Position numbers and translations under genes: made by a program
Source: a virus
Direction: 5' to 3' (one strand)
Virus record (IMG/VR): IMGVR_UViG_3300013101_000033
Coordinates: 1-37,649 of that record
Length of the DNA stretch: 37,649 nt
The notes under the pieces: generated by a model
Databases searched by the model: none
What the model was told of the DNA's origin: nothing
What the model saw: the letters and a program-made list of their open reading frames with translations, nothing else
In this document: piece after piece, positions 14,294 through 21,700 of the stretch
Numbering within the stretch: the first letter of the stretch is position 1
Layout of the letters: every line of letters begins with the position of its first letter

Positions 14294-15069
14294 TGACCTA
14301 TAATCGTCCAATCCGTACCGTTATACCATACCATGTAAGGAGTACCACCCCCGCCAGAGTTAATGGGTACAGCACCCCATGCTAATGCAGGATCTCCATC
14401 CGTAACTCGTCCTGTTAGTCCTACAGGACCAGCAGGTAAAGTAGCAACTAAGTATTCTTTCTGTTGAAATACTTCAACCTCTGCTAATCCATATGAAATA
14501 TCTACCCATACAGCAACATTTGTTGTGGCATCAGTACATTGATAAATTTTTGGCCCAAGAGGAACTATCCAAACGGAACCTACTGCATACCCTTCTGTTT
14601 CATCATTTGAATTAATAGGAGCAGTAACGCCATCAAACTTATTCTGAATACTGATATCACTTGCAGCAATAGCCTGAGCTACCCGCAATGATGTCATGGT
14701 TTTAGTATTTTCAATGCCTGCTTCAGCCTCCGGCTGATCAGCCAGAGCTTCATTTGCTTCATATCCAGCGTCATTAGTAAGTGCTGATATGTTATCTGCT
14801 GGCTGCAGTGCATTATCAGCTAAAACCCCTTGCGCTGCATCTGCAAAGTATCCAACATCCTGAAAAGCTGCTGTACCTAAATCTGCTGATTGCAATGCTG
14901 TATCAAGTAAAGCGCCATCTGCAGCTATATCTCTACCGTCAACAGTAGAGTCAGTAGTAATAGGTTGTTCAAAATGGGTAGCTTTCTTCGCTATGTAGCG
15001 ATCAGCACCTTGAGGGGTTTTTAAATCTTCGTTTGCTTCATCAAAGGAAGCAATTTCATGATCTGCCAT
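14290..15069 (-). CDS. tail fibre protein
   Basis: This 259-residue protein contains hallmark tail-fibre phrases: TTDSTVDGRDIAADGALLDTA near residues 38-58, the NTKTMTSLRVAQAI block near 119-132, and a C-terminal glycine-rich section ending PYMVWYNGTDWTIIG. Similar modules occur in shafts and tips of phage receptor-binding fibres. It is the first gene of the leftward fibre block and faces a divergent promoter region at 15070-15147. Its short length suggests a shaft or knob subunit working with the longer structural proteins downstream. Confidence 0.78.
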   Translation of the reverse strand: MADHEIASFDEANEDLKTPQGADRYIAKKATHFEQPITTDSTVDGRDIAADGALLDTALQSADLGTAAFQDVGYFADAAQGVLADNALQPADNISALTNDAGYEANEALADQPEAEAGIENTKTMTSLRVAQAIAASDISIQNKFDGVTAPINSNDETEGYAVGSVWIVPLGPKIYQCTDATTNVAVWVDISYGLAEVEVFQQKEYLVATLPAGPVGLTGRVTDGDPALAWGAVPINSGGGGTPYMVWYNGTDWTIIGQ

Positions 15070-15080
15070 TTTCTTCTCAA

Positions 15081-15109
15081 TTGAGGATGGTGTCTTGCAG
15101 AACTATAGC
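15081..15109 (+). promoter_or_regulatory. candidate sigma70-type promoter for the 15148 operon
   Basis: TTGAGG (15081-15086) and TATAGC (15104-15109) are separated by exactly 17 bases in the only spacer between divergent genes. Both boxes deviate from consensus, so this is a prediction. Phage promoters for phage-encoded polymerases could also lie here unseen. Confidence 0.4.
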
Positions 15110-15147
15110 ATTTAACAGTAATTTTTTACACTATGGAAGGAAATAAC

Positions 15148-15819
15148 ATGGAAAATCCCTACAGAGCTCTTGCCAATCAAATGTATAACATCTTCAACAT
15201 GAATGTTTCTGATAAAGCTCAAAACCAAATGTTGGAAATTATATTTAAAGACTCTTCATTGTCAGTGCCTGCACCTGTACTTACAGGGTCATCTGAAGAA
15301 ACAATTCGTAAGCAAGGAAAAACTATAAAAGCTTACTGTACAGACCATGCAAAACTGGTTTATGAAAATACGCAATTAAAAGAGACGAATAAAGAGCTCA
15401 CTGCATTACTCGATACTGCTACTAAACCAGGTAGTCCTGAGTTAATAGAAATTGATAAAGCTGCTGCTGAAAACTTCCATCCAGATACTGGGGAACCTTT
15501 AGCTGATGATGAAATTCCGTTTCTTAAGTGCAGAAGTCCTCTTCTACGTAAAGTCGGTTGCGCTCTTCAAAAGAAGGAAGTGTGGCAAATACGTCGATAT
15601 ATTCAATCAGGCCGTAGACCCGCCTGGATTGCTCTTAAAATGCATATAGGTAACTCCACTATCTCTGGCATCAAGCATAATCATTCTTATTCAAGTGTTC
15701 CTTTAGAGCATCCAAAAGAGTATAAGCCTAAAAAACCCCTTAATGTACATGTAGGTGCTCCTATGGAAGAAAACCGTAAAAAGAACACTGGTAAACAGAA
15801 ACGAATGTTTGGTGAGTAA
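15148..15819 (+). CDS. helix-turn-helix phage protein
   Basis: ATG 15148 is preferred over 15133 because AAGGA lies seven bases before it; the product is 223 residues. Residues about 144-178 (EVWQIRRYIQSGRRPAWIALKM, then GNSTISGIKHNHSYS) match the I-R-x-L-x-x-G ... I-A-x-x-x-x-I-S-x-S-T-I-x-x-I pattern of helix-turn-helix segments found in phage regulators and homing-type endonucleases. A coiled-coil piece (70-90) precedes it and the tail is Lys/Arg-rich. No nuclease motif is seen, so a DNA-binding regulator is the likelier reading. It is the first gene after the divergent promoter region. Confidence 0.6.
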   Translation: MENPYRALANQMYNIFNMNVSDKAQNQMLEIIFKDSSLSVPAPVLTGSSEETIRKQGKTIKAYCTDHAKLVYENTQLKETNKELTALLDTATKPGSPELIEIDKAAAENFHPDTGEPLADDEIPFLKCRSPLLRKVGCALQKKEVWQIRRYIQSGRRPAWIALKMHIGNSTISGIKHNHSYSSVPLEHPKEYKPKKPLNVHVGAPMEENRKKNTGKQKRMFGE

Positions 15820-15905
15820 TGATCTCCAAAACAGAATAGCGAAAGCGTGCTGAGTATAAAGCTCTCATGCCTCGTATTCATGAAGTGAAAAGAGGAAGAG
15901 GATCA

Positions 15906-15989
15906 ATGTCACATATCTTTAACATACGCACTAACTATGACCAACGGTTATGGCCGGCACCAGGGATAGAAAAACATGGGACTGGCTGA
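15906..15989 (+). CDS. possible 27-residue leader peptide overlapping the ligase start
   Basis: AGAGGAAGAGG gives a strong ribosome-binding site four bases before ATG 15906. The frame codes MSHIFNIRTNYDQRLW and ends at 15989, inside the ligase gene, whose ATG at 15976 has only a weak site of its own. Coupled translation from this peptide into the ligase is plausible. An alternative in-frame start lies 39 bases upstream. Confidence 0.45.
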   Translation: MSHIFNIRTNYDQRLWPAPGIEKHGTG

Positions 15990-17187
15990 TTTGATCTATG
16001 CAACAGAACGACCTGAAAAAGTCACATTATATTTTAAACAAGGCTCATCCGATAAGGTGTATCAAGCCCAGCTGATAGCTGAACAAGATATGCAAAGAGC
16101 TGAAGTACGTTGGACTGTACGTGCTGCTTATGGACGCCGTGGTAGTAGTATGCGCCATATTAGTAAACTACAAGGTGACACTATTTATTATACTGAAGCT
16201 AAAGCAGTTTACGATAAATTGGTTCAATCCAAGCTACGTAAAGGATATTCCCCAGGACCTGGTGGCACGCCTTTCAATGCAACTAAACTACACGCAGATT
16301 ATGCTGCAGTGTTTGATTCAGTTAATCGCCCTGAACCTACTGGATGGCTTCCTCAGCTCCTGAACCAAGTTACTCTTGAGGAAGCTCATGGCATCTATCG
16401 AGGGAATGAAGGCAACATCCTATTGCAAACTAAATGGGATGGCGAACGGCGTGCCGTTATGTGCAACGTTGTTGGTCGTACCACCATGCATGTCAAAATT
16501 ATAGGCGCTAATCGTAAAGGATTAGAAGTACCTCTGACTGATGCTGTTCGAGGTACAATTGATAAGTTATGCATGGCTACTACCCAAATACTTATTCTCG
16601 ATACAGAAGATATGGGTGATTATCTAGTCATATTCGATGTTTTAAAGTACGGAAGAGAAGATTTGACGCGTTTACCGTACAGGGAACGGGTGATATATCT
16701 GCGAGCTATATCTGAAGCGCTCTCAGAGATGAATACACCCTTCTTAATGGTGGATATGCCATTTAAGCCTTTAAGCTTCGTTGAATTCTGTGGATATATT
16801 GAAGATGCCAAAGAACGTAACGAAGAAGGTGTTGTTATTCGAGTGGGCTCTACTGAGTATCTTCCAGGTAAACCTAATACAGGTGGTGGACTCTATAAGC
16901 TTAAGTTTAAAGAGAGTGCTACATGTAGAGTTGAGTTTATTCATCCTACAAAGAGTTCTGTAGGACTTGAGTTATTTGATGAAGTAAAACAACAATGGGT
17001 CAGTGTAGGTAACACCACTATTTATCCTAATAACACCTTCCCAGATGCTGATGACATTATTGAAGTAGAGTACCTCTATGCTTATCCAGGTGGCTCTCTT
17101 TATCAACCAGTCTTTAAAGGACCTCGTCCTGATATAGATGAAGACGCAGCTGTTCTAAGCCAATTAAAGTACAAAAAGGACTCCTAA
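15976..17187 (+). CDS. ATP-dependent DNA ligase with N-terminal WGR domain
   Basis: This 403-residue protein joins two modules. Residues about 14-92 form a WGR-like domain (VTLYFKQGSSDKVYQAQL, WTVRAAYGRRG, KAVYDKLVQSKLRKGY), a fold known from PARP enzymes, where it binds broken DNA ends, and from some bacterial proteins. Residues about 130-385 form a nucleotidyltransferase: motif I TKWDGERR with the lysine expected to be adenylated, K153; IFDVL near 219-223; motif IV EEGVVIR (283-289); motif V LYKLKFK (306-312); then an OB-fold-like end. The usual motif III acidic residue is probably among DTED (209-212). It seals nicks in phage DNA. The ribosome-binding site is weak and start coupling to a small upstream peptide is possible. 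The stop overlaps the next tiny gene (TAATG). Confidence 0.88.
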   Translation: MGLADLIYATERPEKVTLYFKQGSSDKVYQAQLIAEQDMQRAEVRWTVRAAYGRRGSSMRHISKLQGDTIYYTEAKAVYDKLVQSKLRKGYSPGPGGTPFNATKLHADYAAVFDSVNRPEPTGWLPQLLNQVTLEEAHGIYRGNEGNILLQTKWDGERRAVMCNVVGRTTMHVKIIGANRKGLEVPLTDAVRGTIDKLCMATTQILILDTEDMGDYLVIFDVLKYGREDLTRLPYRERVIYLRAISEALSEMNTPFLMVDMPFKPLSFVEFCGYIEDAKERNEEGVVIRVGSTEYLPGKPNTGGGLYKLKFKESATCRVEFIHPTKSSVGLELFDEVKQQWVSVGNTTIYPNNTFPDADDIIEVEYLYAYPGGSLYQPVFKGPRPDIDEDAAVLSQLKYKKDS

Positions 17188-17267
17188 TGACTGACTGGTT
17201 CTTTCGAATAATCCTTGTAACAGGCATAGTAATAGGTGTATATGTATACAGGAAGTATATGAAATGA
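17187..17267 (+). CDS. 26-residue membrane peptide, translationally coupled on both sides
   Basis: This ORF begins at TAATG on the ligase stop and ends at ATGA on the next start. It encodes MTDWFFRIILVTGIVIGVY followed by a short basic tail. One transmembrane helix with positive C-terminal residues suggests an inner-membrane peptide. The double coupling is the main evidence that it is real. Function unknown. Confidence 0.6.
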   Translation: MTDWFFRIILVTGIVIGVYVYRKYMK

Positions 17268-17557
17268 CTGAAAAAGTATGTAAACCAGGTGAATGCCTGC
17301 CTAAAGAATACGACGGTATGTACCGATGTATGGTTTGTTTTAAACCCTTTGTTCAAGCAGAAGAGGAGGACGTTATGAACCAATTACAAGTAGCGCCAGC
17401 CATTGCTAGAATTGCAGAGCTGGAAACAGAAAATACGACCCTTAAGCAAAAACTTGAGGCCCTGAAAGCTATCGTCAGTGCAGTACGCAATAAGGAACCT
17501 GTTGAAGGGTATCCTGCTGCTATGTTGGACATGGAGGATAGACATGGATATTCGTAA
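17264..17557 (+). CDS. small cysteine-containing coiled-coil protein
   Basis: This 97-residue protein has an N-terminal knuckle-like segment (CKPGECLPKEYDG, then YRCMVCFKPF) with four cysteines that could bind zinc, and a helical segment IAELETENTTLKQKLEALKA with leucine-zipper heptads. The combination suggests a small dimeric nucleic-acid or protein adaptor. It overlaps the membrane peptide upstream (ATGA) and the exported protein downstream by 14 bases. No family is recognised. Confidence 0.6.
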   Translation: MTEKVCKPGECLPKEYDGMYRCMVCFKPFVQAEEEDVMNQLQVAPAIARIAELETENTTLKQKLEALKAIVSAVRNKEPVEGYPAAMLDMEDRHGYS

Positions 17558-17807
17558 AGGTTTACTGATATTACTGTTGATAATTAGTGTTAGTGCCGAG
17601 GGCAATGAGACTATAACCAAAGGTCAGACGGACTCAGGCTACATACGCTTAAAATCAACTACCATGCCTAACGGCACAATTAAAACTACTGGCCACGTCC
17701 CCCAAGGGGGCGTGCGCCTCAAGACCAAAACTACTGCTACCGGTACAACCACTCGAGGTTATATTGGCGGTAAGTACATTCGCACTAAAACTACCAAAAA
17801 AGATTAA
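17544..17807 (+). CDS. small exported, Lys/Thr-rich protein
   Basis: ATG 17544 is chosen because GGAGG sits six bases before it; the product is 87 residues. It starts with a classic signal peptide, MDIRKGLLILLLIISVSAEG, with a likely cleavage after SVSA. The mature part is basic and shows a loose repeat: YIRLKSTTMPNGTIKTTGH, then VRLKTKTTATGTTTRGY, then YIRTKTTKKD. Export to the periplasm or surface is therefore predicted. It lacks a lipobox. A role in superinfection exclusion or envelope binding is speculative. Confidence 0.62.
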   Translation: MDIRKGLLILLLIISVSAEGNETITKGQTDSGYIRLKSTTMPNGTIKTTGHVPQGGVRLKTKTTATGTTTRGYIGGKYIRTKTTKKD

Positions 17808-17932
17808 CTATTATGGAGTGCTCGGGTAAAGCAAAAATCGCACAGGCTGATTAGACCCCGGACGAACTCAGGCATGCAGGCATTGCAGGCGGATTCCTGT
17901 GACGGACACTTCTCCATTCTTCTATTAACACT

Positions 17933-17959
17933 AAAGGAGTACACAACATGACGAGTTAG
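17933..17959 (+). other. three-codon minigene with a strong ribosome-binding site
   Basis: AAAGGAG (17934-17940) is followed at normal spacing by ATG-ACG-AGT-TAG (17948-17959). The surrounding 17808-17981 holds no other convincing gene. It could be a leader that affects the next gene, a lambda-bar-like minigene, or the remnant of a lost start. Real translation is unproven. Confidence 0.3.
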
Positions 17960-17981
17960 AACCTGAAGAGGAGAACTTCTC

Positions 17982-18158
17982 ATGATTGTAAAAAAATCTG
18001 GTAGCAAGAACCGCAAGTATGGGCGTAATGCCGTACAAGGTACTCAATACCGCAACCTTAACATCCGATTTAAAAATAAACTTCTGAAAGTACAACGTCA
18101 TTTAAAACGTTATCCTGAAGATGCTACTGCTTTGAATTGGATTAAACGCAACACTTAA
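17982..18158 (+). CDS. small very basic phage protein (58 residues)
   Basis: ATG 17982 follows GAAGAGGAG at about nine bases. The product is rich in Lys/Arg/Asn: KKSGSKNRKYGRN near the start and KVQRHLKRYPEDATALNW near the end. The R-H-L-K-R-Y/H-P-x-D phrase is one I recall from short basic phage proteins of unknown role. Binding to nucleic acid or ribosomes would suit its charge but is unproven. Confidence 0.6.
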   Translation: MIVKKSGSKNRKYGRNAVQGTQYRNLNIRFKNKLLKVQRHLKRYPEDATALNWIKRNT

Positions 18159-18219
18159 CCTTGAGGCAGTTCTCGGGATCTGGTTTAATCAAAATCCCTT
18201 AATTACTTAGGAGAGTAAT

Positions 18220-18441
18220 ATGTCCGAATTCAAAACTACCGAAGGACAGCATCTTGTCGGTATTTCTTTTAATCCTGGCGGCCATGAACAAGTGAATCAT
18301 ATCAAAACAGTAGTTGCTGATTTAATTGATTATGTACGTGCCAATGGTAAAGACCCACGTTGTACCAGCATTTGTATTCATCAACTTGAAGATGCTGCAA
18401 TGTGGGGTGTTAAATCAGTTACTAAACCGGAGCGTATATAA
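18220..18441 (+). CDS. acb2: Acb2-like anti-CBASS protein (cyclic nucleotide sponge)
   Basis: This 73-residue protein has the Acb2/Tad1-type helical hairpin pattern: LVGISFNPGGHEQVNHIKTV, ADLIDYV, then RCTSICIHQLEDAAMWGVKS. The blocks S-F-N-P-x-G, I-K ... A-x-L-I-D and the ending E-x-A-x-M-W-x-V-K are the features I use for the family. Known members form compact hexamers that bind cyclic di- and trinucleotides, starving CBASS effectors. It has a good ribosome-binding site (AGGAGAG), and its stop overlaps the start of a Tad2-like gene (TAATG). The pair thus looks like a dedicated anti-signalling unit. A homolog with altered ligand preference is possible. Confidence 0.85.
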   Translation: MSEFKTTEGQHLVGISFNPGGHEQVNHIKTVVADLIDYVRANGKDPRCTSICIHQLEDAAMWGVKSVTKPERI

Positions 18442-18656
18442 TGGATTTTTCACAAGCATTAGATGATTTAAAAGATGGTGTTCTTATGCAGCGTGCTGGT
18501 TGGAATGGTAAGAATATGCATATAGAAATACAACGTCCAGATGAGCATAGCAAAATGACACTACCATATATTTATATGCGTACAGCTCAGAATGATCTCA
18601 TTCCATGGATAGCCTCCCAATCAGACATTATGGCTGAAGATTGGCAAGCTGCATAA
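18441..18656 (+). CDS. tad2: Tad2-like anti-Thoeris protein (DUF2829)
   Basis: This 71-residue protein matches the DUF2829/Tad2 pattern from end to end: FSQALDDLKDGVLMQRAGWN, SKMTLPYIYMRTAQNDL, PWIASQSDIMAEDWQAA. Known Tad2 proteins form tetramers that sequester the cyclic ADP-ribose isomers made by Thoeris ThsB; some also bind CBASS nucleotides. It has the usual family length with no missing blocks. It is coupled to the Acb2-like gene by a one-base overlap, with GGAG just upstream of its start. A terminator follows at once, so the two genes end the operon. Confidence 0.93.
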   Translation: MDFSQALDDLKDGVLMQRAGWNGKNMHIEIQRPDEHSKMTLPYIYMRTAQNDLIPWIASQSDIMAEDWQAA

Positions 18657-18680
18657 AAAAGCCCCCTGTAAAGGGGGCTT
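18655..18680 (-). terminator. terminator between convergent operons
   Basis: Eight-pair stem AAGCCCCC/GGGGGCTT (18659-18666 with 18673-18680). Read leftward it is followed by six T residues (18655-18660 as A on the plus strand), so it best terminates the virion transcript. Read rightward it directly follows the Tad2-like gene and may also stop that operon. Confidence 0.82.
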
Positions 18681-18721
18681 GAATACATCGCTGTAGATCA
18701 CCTAACCGCAGGGTATCACAA

Positions 18722-21700
18722 TTACTTATCACCACCAAACGGATTCAGTATTATCTGAAGCAAAGATGGTGTCAGCATATCTACTCTATCCATTGTAGCC
18801 AGGGGGAACATGTGCAGTCTGGACGCAAAGTTAAAGTTATCCAAGAAAGCATAATCCATGATGTTTGAATTCACTGGATAACTTGTACTCATCTTTTGTA
18901 GTGCTAATACACTAAATGCTGATGCAGGATTCTGCCTGTACAACTGATATATGATCTGTTGAATCCTAAAGAAGTATTTAGTAAACATCAGGAAACCCAT
19001 ATCATTACCATACTGTAGCCACACATTCTGGGGCACATCGTAGTAAATGAAGCTATTGATTGCGTCTTGTATAGCCAGTTCCTGATCTTTACCTCGTACA
19101 TCCACGTCATATTTAAACTGAATGTGTCGTGCAATAAAGTCAGCATACTGCGTAGCAGCTAAAGCAACCTTAAATGTTTGAGCACCTGGAACGATCATTA
19201 CTTCCTTAGCAGCTGATACCATTGCAGAGGGTATCCATTCACCAGTCTCATCAAACTTCTGCATCACCTTGTTACGCCAGTTCCAGGTATCCGGTTCGAT
19301 TTCATCAGCGATACCTGTGAACACACCTTCCCCAGCCAATACATTGATTGGATTGTTAGCCATGCTCGCTATTAACGCTTTCTCTTGCGTAATCTGTGCA
19401 GCTTTAGGCGCTCCATGAATGGTGGTTGAAACTACCATCTCCTGACGTAAATCATGTAAGGCTTTCTCATCTTTCTGATATCGATAGATGCCCTTCAAGC
19501 CTGCTTTAAATTCCTTATAAATAAACTGTGGTGGAATGCCACGAGCCAATAGAATCGCCAAGTTAGAAGCCATATTTCCTATCACCACATCAGGCATAGT
19601 TAATACGATCTTGATCTTTAACAGCTTGATCACATCCATCCAAATGCGTTCTGCAGATCTTACTGTAAATGCACTCTTACCTAACCACTCCCCATTCGCA
19701 ATACTAAACTTCCTAAATCCCAGTACCAAATTAATAATGTCATCCCTGATATAGAAGTGCTCTCCACCAAACAGCTGGGTAAGCTCCTCTTTCATGGCTT
19801 CTGGAATCAAGTCCCACATCTCTTTTACTTTAGGATCTTTTGAGTATTTACTGATCTCAACAAACCTAAGATTTTCATTATTACGGCCAGCCTTATATTC
19901 TTGATATAAAAGCTTGGCTGATTCTGAGTTAATTACCTGACTATTAATTTTATCTTCAATGCTACCGAACATCCGACCCAACAAGTAATCAAAGTCCTGG
20001 TTAGCTTCCAGTACTTCTTGCTTATGATTCCGTGACATTTCATATGTGTAATTTACTATCTTGCCATTAATATCCAATACAGGTGTTACCCGGTCCTGAG
20101 TACTATTAACATCAGGATTGAACTGTTGTTGTAACGTGTCACGTTCCATACGGTTACGTAAAACTTGGATATTGTATTTCGCCAGCTTTGCTGCAGTACC
20201 TTGATGCATGCCATTTAAGCGGTTTGAATCATACAAGCTCTGACCACGATGATCAGTATCTGTTGGAGATACCACCATCTTCATGTACATGGCATTACCA
20301 TCAAGGCCTTTCCACATAATCATGCGCGGTGAATTACGTAACAATGGATCAGCAGGATCTCGAGCCATTAAGCCAATACGCTGGTAATTCTTCCGTTCCA
20401 TCTCGGCAATACCAGCAGTATCATTTTCAGCAGTAAATTTCATGTCAATATCTGGGTTGAACTGCTCGTATACATACCCATCAATCATCTGAGTAGGATT
20501 GTCATCAAACAACCTCTTTTTAGACATTGTTTTGAAATTACGATGCATGTTCATAAAAGCAGCAAATCCATTCAATGCTACCTTACGGCTCATTTCATGG
20601 TTTACAACTTTCTGAGCATTTGCAATATCATCTGGTGCAGTCTCATGAAGGATCTTCAGAGCCATTACAGACTTCAGCTCATTTAAGATAGCTTCAGTAC
20701 CTGCCACATCTGCCAGCGTTCTACGGTTCTGTACATTAGTGAAGTAATACTGGTTAGCAATAGCATTAACATTCTTCTGTACATTAGCTTTCTTGGTAGT
20801 GCCATGGATCATTAATTGAGCCAGGCCTGTTACCTGGTTATGTAATGAATTGTAGAGCTTGTTATCACCTTTTGTGATATTTATCAGTTGCTGTCTCTTG
20901 ATCGCAATCTCTCTATCTACCGCAGCTTCACTATTGATAAGTATTTGCAGTCGTTCAAAATTTGCACCAGTGCCAAGCAGCGCTGACAAGTCTGTGCGCA
21001 TGCCTACATTAGTTAAAGCTGCTTTATCTGCGCTACGAAGTTTATGCCGTGTACTCTTATCAAAGTGACCACGTAGATAACCCATCATATCTTCAATAGC
21101 ACTACGACGAGCTCTATCCACTGTATGATTGGACTTACGCAGTTGCTTCTTCCATACCCGCTTACTTGCTAAGTCTGGTGTGAGCTCTTCCAAAATCTCT
21201 GCTACATCATTATTACGGGTCTTCAGTAATGACCTATAAAATTGATCAGCAGATTCATTAAATTCTGCATTCTCAGATTCCAGCATTGCTACCAGTGAGG
21301 TATACCCTAAATCCACTAAAGTACTCTCACCAGGCGTAGGGATATTATTACTGGCCCAGTCATTTAATGGGTCTGCAATTTTGCGACCTATTTGATCACT
21401 GATCCAGTTATTAACAGAATCCATCCTTGGAAGCGTGTTCATCTCCTTATGCTTAACTCTGGACATATTCTGCATGTTGATAGATATAATATGACCCGCT
21501 AACGCTTCTAAATCAGCATGCACTTTGCCAACCTTAGATTTAGTAGTACTGGTTTGCAGAAGGCGGAAGATCCTTCCCAATATATTCTGCAATGTCTTAA
21601 GGGTGGCGCCAGCCCAGATAGGCTGAACGGTATTGGGTGAATCCATCCGAGCAAGTGCAGCAATCAGTGGCTTATTCACTAAACCATTGATGAAGAACTC

